Under the pieces are notes generated by a model. The model did not search any database. It was not told where the DNA came from and worked only from the letters and a program-made list of their open reading frames with translations. Below, piece by piece: positions 1 through 10,191 of a DNA stretch of 64,000 nt. Origin of the DNA: Bombardia bombarda (lineage: Eukaryota > Ascomycota > Sordariomycetes > Sordariales > Lasiosphaeriaceae). The position numbers and the translations under genes were made by a program. Positions within the stretch are counted from its first letter, which is position 1; each line of letters opens with the position of its first letter. Location of the stretch: the NCBI GenBank assembly GCA_030512295.1, contig JAULSR010000001.1, positions 4,053,001 through 4,117,000 of the forward strand. Direction: 5' to 3'.

Positions 1-16
1 GGCAGAAAAACAGAAG

Positions 17-562
17 TTACTTACGGCGATTCATGTTCAGGACTTGCCACATCACCTCCTCATCAGAAACATCACGAGGCGAGACGGCCGGAGTGTTGGC
101 AAAAGTGCCAATGGAGAAAACGTCGCTAGTCTTAGCAGCGGGGATGTCAAAGTTGCCAATCTCATCCTGGCGGTATCCGAAAAAGGCATTCTGCTGGGCC
201 TCAACATCAGTGACGACGATGGTGAGGAACTGGCCGGTGACGTTGTAGCCTCCATTAACCTGGAATCTGGTGCCATCGCCAGAATCGCTGCAGTCAATCG
301 AAGAAAAGCTGGTCTCATCGCTGGGAAGGTTGCCCGATGCATCGACTGACAACGAGCACAGGTGAGACTCGCGCTCTGCAGAGTTATCGTCGACAATATC
401 GAAGGTGTATCGACAATTGGTCTCGTCGTCAGCGCAGAGGCGGCGGAAGCCCCACAAACTCCATTTACCAACTGCCTCGTGCGAAACGGGCTTGGCCGGG
501 ATGGCGAGACCGGGGTTCGCCAGGAGGCACGCAGTGGCGGCGATGAAAGAAGAGACGAACAT
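17..562 (-). CDS. Small secreted Cys-containing protein, 3' end probably outside the window
   Basis: The 181-codon frame starts with an ATG at 562 and opens with a hydrophobic segment (MFVSSFIAATACLLANPGLA) typical of a signal peptide, with likely cleavage near residue 20-23. The mature part has four cysteines (residues 43, 50, 69 and 91), enough for two disulfides, and an N-glycosylation sequon NVT at 107-109. No catalytic motif is recognised. The size and layout resemble the many uncharacterised small secreted proteins of plant- or insect-associated ascomycetes, but a role as effector or surface protein is only inference. The stop at 17-19 lies inside a perfect splice-donor sequence (GTAAGT on the minus strand, 24 to 19). 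The true gene may therefore splice at 25 and continue beyond the left edge, making the last two residues artefactual. Confidence 0.7.
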   Translation of the reverse strand: MFVSSFIAATACLLANPGLAIPAKPVSHEAVGKWSLWGFRRLCADDETNCRYTFDIVDDNSAERESHLCSLSVDASGNLPSDETSFSSIDCSDSGDGTRFQVNGGYNVTGQFLTIVVTDVEAQQNAFFGYRQDEIGNFDIPAAKTSDVFSIGTFANTPAVSPRDVSDEEVMWQVLNMNRRK

Positions 563-3500
563 TGTGAAGGAACGGGGGCTGGATTGATATGCTTATGACT
601 GATGCTGTTCTAAGATGGTGAAGTGATGGGCGCCAAAGAAAACCCGAGAAGTGAAAGTTATTTCGGAAGAGAAACAAGAGAGAATGGCTCGGTCGGGGGA
701 TTTATTTAAGTAGGTAGAGACAGTGGGGAGCCCCGTGAATTGACTTGACGTCGCAGTTGCCTTTTGCTGGGAGACAACGATACCTGCTGATGCAAATAGT
801 AACTGGGCTGGCAGGCTGGCTGGCTGTAAAAGGAGAGGAGTTGTCCTTGAAGGAAGGCAGGCGCACACCCAACTTTATAGGTAGGTACCTAGGCAAGTGC
901 CACAACAAGGAATGGCAGGAGCGAAGGTGCCTAGTACAGATTGAAGAACATGGTAGATGACAAAAACGGGAAAAAAAAAACATCACAGTCATCTGATAAT
1001 TTTTTCCTACACTTCATACCATGTACAGGCCCCAGGCGGCCATGGGGCCATAATCTTAGACAGCCACAAATCCGGAGCAGCGTATCTCCCTCAAGTGAGA
1101 TTTCAAGATGCACTCAACCGACGACCCTTGGACGGCAGACGTCAAACGCTGGTATCCGAGTGTCTCAACAGAAAGAGCAAGAGCTACCCAGTCGGTGCCA
1201 CCTATGATGTTGTGGACTAGGTAGCCGCCCAGACCCGACTCTCTCCTTGCTTCTTTCCCAAGCAGCGATCTTTATGTTACCTTGTTGTTGATGTTGGTTT
1301 CCGTGTTACAGCTGCCTTGCGTGGTCCCAGACTAACGCGTTGAGAAAGAATAATGACTGCACTCCCTCTCAAAGTTGTCCGAGGCAGGGGCTGGTGACAA
1401 TTATCGGCTCCATCTTCCGATTTCCACTCAAAATAGTCGCTTCCTGGGACCCGATACTGAGTTTTGCAGCTTGCTAGTTTCCCGTCTTGAAGGGGGTTTG
1501 TGTCTCTTGCCCGTTCCTTTCCTGTTGGGTTGCCAATAGACTGCCCGGTGCCTTCCGCTCGAGGTCAAAATAAAGCAGGAAGATACACTCTGTGACCGCT
1601 CCTGAGCTGTTTACCCACGCTGGTGAGGCTGGTTCTGGAAAACCTGCAACCGGCAAGTGCCTGCCTGCACTGGATATTCGTCCAAAGCTTTCTCGGCTAC
1701 ACACGCACCGAGCAAGAAAAAGGGGCTACATGTTGTGTGGCCTGAACATGTAGGACAAGCATAAGTGAGATAAACATGGCCCTCGGGCTACGTGGGACAA
1801 CACCCAGACAAACAAAACGTCGGTCCTTCTGCCGGTGCAGGTGAGAAATAAAAGATTGACCATATTTGCTCTTGTCTCCTAGTTGATAACGAGGAACACA
1901 CTCATTAGAGAGCAAGTCTAATGTTGTCGAATACCGCCTTTTGTTTGATCTGAACTGTCAACATCAATGCTGCAATTTTCCAATGGACTGCTAGCTGGCC
2001 GGATGAAAGCGGCTGAGCATACCATTATTTGTCATGCGGATAGTTTATCTGAGCACTACTATATCTGTCACAGTACAGCTAGATCTCCTAGAGACACCCA
2101 TAGCTGAGTAACGTTGAGATGATGCCAAAGGGTGAGCAACTGCCTTGCACAAGAAAAGACTGTGACTCCAAGAATGTACCCACCCGAACAAAAGGGTAAC
2201 ACCAGTCAAGTCTCTGCTAACTGAAAATATGTGAGAGCCGGGCTCAAGTACGTAAGTCTTTCGAATATTCCGTCTGGTAGAGATCTGCCTGTGGGCAATG
2301 AAGGGTACATGTCATTCTTCCGACGGATACATCTCGAACCACATATCTCGGGTGATGAAACAAAGATGCACCGAATATCGGTGCCAGGTCCATAAGGCGG
2401 CAGGAAGCGCGATTAAGGTACGAAATAAGGTAGTCATCCCTTAAAAGTTCCATTCGCTATCACGATTGTAGGTATCACCCAGGAACTTTTGGGACCAGTC
2501 TAACAAGCCCAAGACTTGGCTGGCCCTTCTGCAATCATGGAGTAACACCTTGCAACAGAGTTTATGCGGTGATAGCATTCATGTCTCGGCCAGGCGCATT
2601 TGTAGCCTCGACCGGTGATGTGAATGTGTCAAGATGAAAAGTCCACAGTTTTGGGTCCAGGATACGGCTTGTTGAGACCATTCGGTCCTCGATGATCATG
2701 CGGGCCTTGCTCAGCGCACTATCTCGACTCTCTCGGGGATCAATAGTCATTATGAGCTTATGGAGATGGACGTGAGAGGCAATCGAGGCAAAGCAGTGGG
2801 CAAAAGGTTAGGAAAGTCGAGCACCAAACTGTGGTCGGAGTTCGGATGCTACACAGGAAAATGACAGGAGCCCATAAAGGGGACCAGAGACATTTTGGAA
2901 ACTGTGCTACACGGCCAAGTTGCGATATGAACCGCCTGTGGCGATGAACCAGGAAGGAACAGGGAATCATAGCTGTAAAAGGCAGCGCTCAAGGTCTGGA
3001 GGAAAGCGACAAAAGGAAAGAGCTCTAGCTACAAGATTGAGGCCTAGCAGAATTGATGCCAATGAGCCTCACCTGCTGAATCTCTGCCCAGAGTGTGCCT
3101 TGCCGTGGGTAGAAGATGTTTTGGGTTCAAGAAAACGGCAGGAAGCTTGTTTAAATGGTCAATGAAGTGGTGGCGCACTGAATCCGCATTGCTGATTAGC
3201 GGATGGACTGATCTTTGGGTGGATCGTTCCACGGGACCAGCGTTTATCTTGGCAAGCTTGGCGGGCCTAGCCAGCCAAGCCAGAGAGGCCAGCCATCCTT
3301 CCCGCAGATCATCTCCCCCGAAACCTTCTGCCCTACAGCAGACGACAACAACGGCAACAACGAATGGGTGGTATTCGTACGCACGACCAGAACTGCCACA
3401 TACGCGCCCGCCCAAAGAGTGCAAAAAGAAACACTTCTCTCGCGCGATTGGGCAGGCGCCGCAGACAAACACCTCCCGTGGACATGCAGACCCGTCCCTT

Positions 3501-4343
3501 CCTTTCCAGCTTCCGATGATGGCTGCATCGCCGCAGCCCATTCTGCATCCATTGCATGCCGTGATTGGATCGCCACGGCCTCCTCCAATGGCCTGATTCT
3601 TCAAGTGCTCGGTGCTGCAATGGCGCCTGACTTCACAGGTCAGAAGTGAACGACTGGAGATGGTGTCGTCTTGTCCCACTGTTGAGCATGTCGCCATATC
3701 CTAGGCCCCCAGCCTGCTCTTGCCCTCCTGCAGATGGACCACTGTCATTGTGCGCTTTCTGGCAGAGCTCTCCACCACCCCCGCGCGAATGGCAAAGCAA
3801 TTCATGTTTGGGCGCAGGCTCAAAGCATTGTCGATGAATTTTCTTTTTGCTTTTATCCGAGACCTCCATCCTTATAGCTCAGTTGTCGAGTGCCGGGGCA
3901 AGAGCTTAGGTATTGAGTCTGGAGTCTAGATCACGGCTGGCAAGAGGATGAGGTCAACACATTTGTTTCTCCATTACAATCCTATAGTTACTTGCGTATT
4001 CGCTGTCCATTGACCACTGTCATACTGTGTAACCTTCGGCCTCGCAGACAAGTTGGCGGGGATCCATGACCAACCGCATATCGCCTGCCTGCTTTCCCCG
4101 GTATGTGTACACGACCTGTCCGCATAGTGCCGTCAGGCTGTGCTCCTTTTTGTCTCCCACTTATCATTTATACTTTCGTTGCAGCTGCATATTCGAATCT
4201 GCTCTGTCATCTTGCTGTCTTCTGTTCAAAACCTCTGCTAGATCGAGATCTGGTACCTAGCAGAACATCGCCATATCCACGCCGCGTTAAGCTTAGATGC
4301 CGGCCTCACCAGAGCGCTCTTACAACGGTTAAAGGTCCCAGCA
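563..4343. other. Intergenic region between the secreted protein and the membrane protein gene
   Basis: About 3.8 kb without a convincing gene. Its left part must hold the promoter of the minus-strand secreted protein gene. Its right part must hold the promoter, and possibly 5' exons, of the plus-strand membrane protein gene. A GC-rich, stop-poor stretch at 3044-3697 is open in several frames on both strands, including an ATG-started 217-codon minus frame; none has a recognisable domain. A donor-like GTATGT at 4101 and an acceptor-like TTGCAG ending at 4184 could mark an intron, but splicing them does not lead into the 4344 frame. Confidence 0.5.
701..710 (-). promoter_or_regulatory. Candidate TATA-like element of the secreted protein gene
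   Basis: On the minus strand this reads CTTAAATAAA, about 140 bp upstream of the ATG at 562. It is an AT-rich island in mixed-composition DNA at a distance that suits a fungal core promoter. This is positional inference only. Confidence 0.25.
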
Positions 4344-5705
4344 ATGACGGGAGGCTGGACGCAGTTTGTTCGGAGGAAGGAAGCCCCATCTGACTCGAGC
4401 AGTAGCAGCAGCAACAGCACCGCAGCGTCACCTATGTCAACCGGGACCATCGTTGGTATCTCCTTCGCCGCCGCAGCCCTGTTCATCTGCGCATTCTGCT
4501 TGTTTTTCATCTACTGGCGTCGGCAGCGACGACTCGACGCTAGGGACGATGAATTCTACCAGGCTGGCGAGGATGATGGCCAGAACACGGCACCACCGCC
4601 TATGTACACCTTGGATCACAAGGGCTCGTCATACTACATCTACTCATCAGAGACCGCCAAGATATCCAAGAGTCTATCCCCCATGAGCGAGATGGCAAGT
4701 GCAATGCCCGCGCACCCGGCATATATTCCGCGCGCTGTTGTGCGCGGCATGGGGCCTGTTGCTGCTGCTCCTGCCCACACCACCAACACCCAAGCTTGGA
4801 CATTGTCGCACTTGCAGTCCAATAAGCCATCCGTGTCAGACGGGCAGCTGATGGCGGATGCCTCTGACTCTGACGACAGAGAGAGGATACCAAATTACTC
4901 CCGTTCTATTCAACGACGTACCGACTTACCACTGAGAGTCGAGATGGAGGCGGGGGCAAGAGCAGGAACAGGGCGAGCACCAGAGCAACAGCTGGAGTCT
5001 TGTGCCGACGGTAACAACAGGAATGCGATCACCAGCCACCAAGCTCCACTGCTACAATCGCCAGCACAACTCAAAGTCGACAACAACGTTGTCAGCATAT
5101 CGGGCAGCAGCAACAACCACCATCCCTCTTTCGCGGCACGTCGTCCAATCCCAGATCTCACCATTCCCACGACCCTGCGTCCCTCCCAGCGGCCCGCCCG
5201 AAAATACTCACCTCCCCGACTCAACCTGAACTTAGCCCATGGCCAAAACTCCAAGCCGCCCCCAAGGATTCATGGGGCCGAGAAGCCCCTCAGCGGACGG
5301 GAGAACATGGCCATTAGCGGGCCAATGGCATTTCCTCCTGCTACTCAACCTTCTACTCGGCAGTGGCAGCAGGAGGAACAATACCAGCGCCAGCAGCAGA
5401 TATACGGGGCGACAAACCCAGCAGAAGCAATCACTGCTGCTACTGCTGCCACCGCCACTACGGCAGACAGACGAACATTCCGGGACCGGACCTTTTCTTA
5501 TTTCATGAATCGAAACTCTTTGCTCGGCTCCTCTTCCAGCCAAGAGAGGTCGGGGTCGGCAGCCGGGGCGGGTGCGGGAATAGGCGTGACATCGAGATCC
5601 GGACGGCACGACAGCAGCAGCGATAACCAGCAACATAATCGGTATAGTGGAGCGAACAGGCACTATACCGAGATTGAGATTGGACGGGGCAGTGATATTT
5701 GGTAA
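4344..5705 (+). CDS. Single-pass membrane protein with long low-complexity cytosolic tail
   Basis: The 453-codon uninterrupted frame begins with a Ser-rich stretch (about residues 16-30). A clear membrane span follows at about residues 35-57 (TGTIVGISFAAAALFICAFC onward), then a basic stop-transfer cluster, WRRQRR. The remaining ~390 residues are low complexity, rich in Ser, Gln, Pro, Ala and Arg, and likely disordered and cytosolic. A PPxY motif (PPMY, residues 85-88) lies 25-30 residues after the membrane, a possible docking site for WW-domain ubiquitin ligases of the Rsp5 type. The layout recalls Mid2/Wsc-like cell-surface sensors and other fungal type I proteins, but only 34 residues precede the span and there is no signal peptide or Cys-rich ectodomain. 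Either this is a signal-anchor protein or 5' exons are missing. The in-frame stop at 4239-4241 bounds a single-exon extension. Function not recognised. Confidence 0.7.
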   Translation: MTGGWTQFVRRKEAPSDSSSSSSNSTAASPMSTGTIVGISFAAAALFICAFCLFFIYWRRQRRLDARDDEFYQAGEDDGQNTAPPPMYTLDHKGSSYYIYSSETAKISKSLSPMSEMASAMPAHPAYIPRAVVRGMGPVAAAPAHTTNTQAWTLSHLQSNKPSVSDGQLMADASDSDDRERIPNYSRSIQRRTDLPLRVEMEAGARAGTGRAPEQQLESCADGNNRNAITSHQAPLLQSPAQLKVDNNVVSISGSSNNHHPSFAARRPIPDLTIPTTLRPSQRPARKYSPPRLNLNLAHGQNSKPPPRIHGAEKPLSGRENMAISGPMAFPPATQPSTRQWQQEEQYQRQQQIYGATNPAEAITAATAATATTADRRTFRDRTFSYFMNRNSLLGSSSSQERSGSAAGAGAGIGVTSRSGRHDSSSDNQQHNRYSGANRHYTEIEIGRGSDIW

Positions 5706-6827
5706 TGCTATACTATGATGGATGATTGATGAGTTTGGATACATTTTCTTGACATGACATGAATGACTGAACTGGTTTCAGACATGGGTTAGAGAGAGAG
5801 AGAGAGGGGAGCGTGGTTTTATTCGTTGATAACCGAGCCGGAAATAGGGTATACAGACAAACAACTTTGGGAGAGGAAGGCTATCTGGTTTTATTTGGAG
5901 AATATGGCTTGTATTGGATGGGTTCGGCGCATCTACAGACGGATCTGATGAAGGAAATCGGAAAGAGCAAAGGCTGTCGTTGGTAAACGGGCTGTTCTAA
6001 TCACGGCAAGAAGGGCCCATGGGTATCGAAGAAAAAAACATGGGTTGGTAAAGATGAGAAATAAGTTTTCCATATGTTGTCATCGCGTTGGACGATGTCG
6101 TCATTGGAAATGGTTGGCTATCTATTGTCCTTCCGAGGGTCGGCACTTATTACAACTCCTGGGTCTTGTTTATAAAGACCGGCGACGTCCCGCCCCGTCC
6201 CGTTTGCCACGCGGCTTTTGGTTTCGAATGGAATTGTCAAAATGAAACTGACGCTGACTCCCTCAAGGGTGTTGGGTGCCAAGCGGACAAATAGTTGCAA
6301 ACCTGCGCAAAGGTGTGCAATCACCATGGCGGCGTCGGGGATTCGGGGTAAAAGACTGGCCGCACTTTTGCGATTTGAAGACTCCATCGGGCGGACCTTT
6401 GAGCCCCATTCGCGCTGCTCATTGGACGGACCAGGCGTGGAAGGGGATCGAAATTAGGAACTCGGTAAAAAACGAGACGCGCGCGATGGAAAGTGACAAT
6501 CGGTAGTGGATTTGGACCGTGTCGTAGCCGGAAAGCAAGGCTAGACTGTCTTGGAAGGAGCTTGCTAGGGTTTCTGTCTGGCAAAAGGCTCCGAGGCAAA
6601 TCGGGGGGACATGGTGGCATTTCTGATTTCTATGATGCGGGTGCACTGCGTTCTTCAAAAGTCTGAACTACCAGGTAATTAGTACCTTACAAGCGCGATA
6701 AATTATAACACCTTGAATCCTTCCACTCTTTAAAACAACAATAACAACAACCGACACGCACAAAGACATTCACAATCACTTCATTCGTTCAAAGCATCCA
6801 GTTTAAAGACTCTCTCAATCAGCAAAA
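5706..6827. other. Intergenic region: membrane protein 3' end and MGST3-like promoter
   Basis: About 1.1 kb. It holds a short GA repeat near 5791-5807 just after the membrane protein gene. The last ~150 bp before the MGST3-like ATG are rich in A and C (CAACAATAACAACAACC-like), typical of a fungal 5' leader. Short open frames here overlap on both strands and are not convincing. Confidence 0.5.
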
Positions 6828-7483
6828 ATGTCCTTCACAATTCCCCAAGAATACGGGTGAGTGAGCACCTCGTCCCTAACCAGTCTCATCGTCATCAATC
6901 TGAACAACCACTAACAACAATCCACCTAGCTATGTCCTCCTCGCCGCCACCTCGACCTTTTTCGTGAACTCCTTCCACAGCATCACGACCAGCAAGTACC
7001 GCAAGGCGAGCGGTATCAAGTACCCCACCGCCTACGCCAGCACTGAGGTCGCCGAGAAGGACCCCAAGGCTTATAGGTTCAACTGCGGTTAGTTATTGCC
7101 CATTTAATCACATTCAAGAAAACAGACAGCTGACATGAACAATTTAAAAAACCAACAGCCCAGCGCGCGCATGCCCACTTCACCGAGACCCTGACCCCCT
7201 TCCTCGGCGCCCTCCTCATTGCCGGCCTGCGCTTCCCCACGGTGGCTGCCGGTCTTGGTGCCGCCTGGTCCACTTTCCGCGTCATCTACGTCCTGGGCTA
7301 TACCAGCTCCAAGGGCCCCGCTGGCCGTGTTGCGTATGTAATCCTCGTTCCTGTCTCAATGAACTTTTGCTAATCCATGACCCCCCAAAAATCAGTGGCT
7401 CTATTGCCTCCTCGCTCATTGACATGGCTCTCAAGCTCACGGCTACCTACACCGCTTTTAAGCTCATCCAGGGTGATTATTAG
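6828..7483 (+). CDS. MAPEG-family microsomal glutathione S-transferase 3-like protein
   Basis: Four exons at 6828-6856, 6930-7087, 7159-7333 and 7396-7483 join in frame to give 149 residues. The introns are 73, 71 and 62 nt and start GTGAGT, GTTAGT and GTATGT. Length and pattern fit the MAPEG family (MGST3/FLAP branch), small four-helix membrane enzymes of the ER or outer mitochondrial membrane that conjugate glutathione or reduce lipid peroxides. Visible family features are the first helix with Y-V-L-L-A-A, the early segment SKYRKASGIKYPTAYA, the FNCAQRAHAHFTETLTPF region (MGST3 proteins carry FNCxQRxHxN/xxE here), and the FRVIYVLGYTSSKGPAGR motif before the last helix. Substrate cannot be told from sequence. 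The gene is tail-to-tail with the kelch gene, only ~350 bp apart. Homology is certain in kind; the paralogue name is not. Confidence 0.9.
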
Positions 7484-7834
7484 ACTGTTTACGCACTGGC
7501 TTTTTTTCTTCTTGTAGTTTATAGAGAGAAGAAAGATAGAGACTGGGTTTATTTGACTGTGTATAGGTATCTATATAAAAGTATTACATTGAGAAGATGA
7601 ACGCCACACTCTTTGTATATATAGCAGTAATACTAGGAACACACACCACTTCTCTTATTACCAACGTTCTATACATCAATTCAACAATCCAAGTTCTTGA
7701 TACACAATGACCCAGCAGCCACTTCTCATCGATCACTATCTATCCACCTATTCCCATTCATCCTACAACCTATCTATCACCCCTCCAATCCCCCCTCTCC
7801 TTCCACAAACAAAAGCAACAAGAGAACAAGCAAA
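7484..7834. other. Convergent 3' spacer between MGST3-like and kelch genes
   Basis: A 351-bp AT-rich spacer with no gene. The 3' untranslated regions of two convergent genes must both fit here, so transcript overlap is possible. Confidence 0.5.
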
Positions 7835-10191
7835 CTACGGCAACTCATACCGATCACCACCAACCGGCAATTCCGTCGCCCCCGTTCCACTCAGCTGCGT
7901 CGACCCAGACAAGCCCGTCACCCCAGACAATTGCGTCATCCCCGACACCCTCGGGTCCGGCTGCGCTGCTTGCGGCTGTGCCTGCGGCGTCGGCGGCGCC
8001 AACTCATGGATCTGATTCTCCCTCCCGCCCGGCGCCTCATGCACCATGCCCGACGACGACGAAGACGACGACGAAGACGGCGATCCCGACCCCATCTCCG
8101 GCCCAGCTCCAGACCCCTTTTCATTACCACCATGACCATGTGTAGCAGCAGCAACAGCATAACTCGGCGGCGGCGCCATGTCCGCCATGGCCATGGCGTT
8201 GGCGGCATCAACGTTATCATCATCACCGCCGCCCCTTCTTCCCCTCCTCGGCAGGTTGTAGAACCCAGACGGCGAGAAGGGGTAAGGGTGCGAGGCGCTC
8301 CTGTCGCCGCCCTCGGCGGCGAGGGTGTGCATCCTGTCTTGGTTCTGGCGGCGCTTGCGGCGGCGCGCGAGGTAGAGGAGCAGCCCGCCGGCGGAGGCGA
8401 TGCCAGCCAGGCCGCCGAGGACGCCGCCGGCGATGGTGCCTGCTCGTCTGCTGCTGGAGGAGGATGAGGATGAGGAGTCATCGTCGTCGTTGTCGCCGGC
8501 CGAGGGGCTGAAGTCTTGTGTGGTGATGATGCTTTGGAGAGAGGAGGAGGAGAAGCCAGCGAGGGGGGTTCGGCCGCTGGTGGTAGGGTGGTTTATCAGC
8601 TTATTGTGCATCGGATGGATGTGTAGGGGCTCTGCTTACTGGGCATCGTAATAGTCCATCACGGCAGGCGCAGGCGTATACGAGCCCGCGGCCTGCTTTG
8701 ACGAATACGAAGCCTTCCACGCCAGGCCGCTCAAGTCGAAGACGGCCAGGCCCTGCACGAAGGGGTCTGGCGTGTCGAAGCCGGCCTTGAAGGGATCCTC
8801 GCCGTTGGTACCCTTTTGCGTGGGGTCGACACCGCCGACGGTCAGGGCCTGGCCGCCGCCGAGGGAGTGGCACGTCAGGCCGTAGCGCGGGTGCCGGGCC
8901 GTGTAGTTAGCCTGGACCCAGTTGAAGCCCGGCAGCGTGAGAACAAAGGCTTCGTCGAAGTGGACCGAGGACGAGCCGCGGTTGCCGTCCCAGCCGGCGT
9001 AGACGAGGATATCGTACGTTGAGTCGGAAGCTGAGGCTACGCCCGTCATGCAAAAGTCCTTGCGTGACGTGGGTATGCTGCCTGATGTTTTCTGGTCGTA
9101 CCAGTTTTGGCTGTTTACGTCGTAGATCTGCACGCTGGAGAAGGAAGCCAAGTCGGAGGTGGAGATACCATTGTTGTTGCTGCCACTGCCGCCGCCTGGG
9201 ACGCCGTTGCTGGATGACTGGTCTCCCCCGATGGATACTAGTATTCCTTTGTTGCCAAAGTTCGGGGTGTAGATCAGCCCTCCGCTCTGTCTGAAGCCTC
9301 CTCCGCCTCCGGCAGAGTTGGGTCCGCCAGAGAAGTTTGGGCCTGAGGTCGTCTTGGATGAAAAGTCGTAGGAGAAAATGCCACCGAATGGGATCTGCTG
9401 GAGGGACGAGCTGTTGCCGAAGAAGCCTATCTCTATGTTAACTACGCTGTGTGAGCCGGCAGATGGTATACATGGGTGTGCATATAGGCGGATCAGACTT
9501 ACCTGAAAGAGAGAATCCGGAGCCGGCACTACTGGCCACTGACACCTTGGAAGCTCTTGGCTGGTCTGTAAAATCGCTGTCGGTACTTCCATTCAGGTTC
9601 TGCCAAGAGCCGCCTCCCTTCCCATCGGGCGTGATGGACCAAAGTCCTTGTGGATAAGAGGCACCATCTCCAAAGACAGAGCTGGAGCCTGCAAACCCCG
9701 TGTACAAAACACCGCCTTTGTCATCAACCCAGATGCCGCCACTTTCAAGGCTTGGAGCCCCCGATGGTTTGGAATTCGAATGCAGTAACACAGAGCCGTT
9801 GGTCCAATCCTTGGATAGGTCGATTGCTATCAAGGTATCCGCTGAATGAGGTTGTTAGATGAGAGGATATGTGTATAGATAAGGCCATGGGAAGTATCTT
9901 ACAGTACTGGTAGACGACACTCCCGTTGTTATGCAGATACGAAAAGTCCCCGCCGTCGACATATACCCATCCATCAAACACGGCAGCTGAGTTCTGAAAT
10001 CAGCATCCAACAAAACATCTACCAACCTAGCGGAGGGGGGTCTCACAAGAGTGGTATGCTCTTCTCAAAAAGACGGAGGTATCAACGGCACCGTTTGCTT
10101 GCCGTGAGACGATACTAGAAGATAGAACACCGTTTGACAATGCGATTCCTGCGTAAGCAAGGTACTGTACAAGAGACGTTTGTTTTGACAT
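7835..10191 (-). CDS. Kelch-repeat beta-propeller membrane protein
   Basis: Five exons (10191-10047, 9986-9903, 9841-9503, 9441-8640, 8576-7835) join in frame to 703 residues; the four introns are 60-63 nt. A weak N-terminal hydrophobic segment is followed by a kelch/galactose-oxidase-type propeller at about residues 48-455. Kelch signatures seen include GGIWVDDKGGVLYTG, GGLIYTPNFGNKGILVSIGG, the YDVNSQNWYDQ strand, YDILVYAGWDG and LGGGQALTVGGVDP. An Asp/Ser stalk, a Gly-rich membrane span (about 502-526) and an RRRKRR stop-transfer cluster come next. The cytosolic tail of ~175 residues contains a PPxY motif (PPSY, 593-596) and repeats of the type SGxTQLSG. Fungal databases often label such proteins as kelch or cell wall anchored; a role in surface sensing or wall binding is inference. 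Two acceptors were chosen downstream of nearer AGs because the nearer ones would create a stop or break the frame. Confidence 0.85.

Noticed and set aside
4066..4260. Possible 5' exon of the membrane protein gene with intron 4101-4184
   Set aside because: The splice sites look usable, but the joined frame stops at 4258-4260 and does not enter the 4344 frame.
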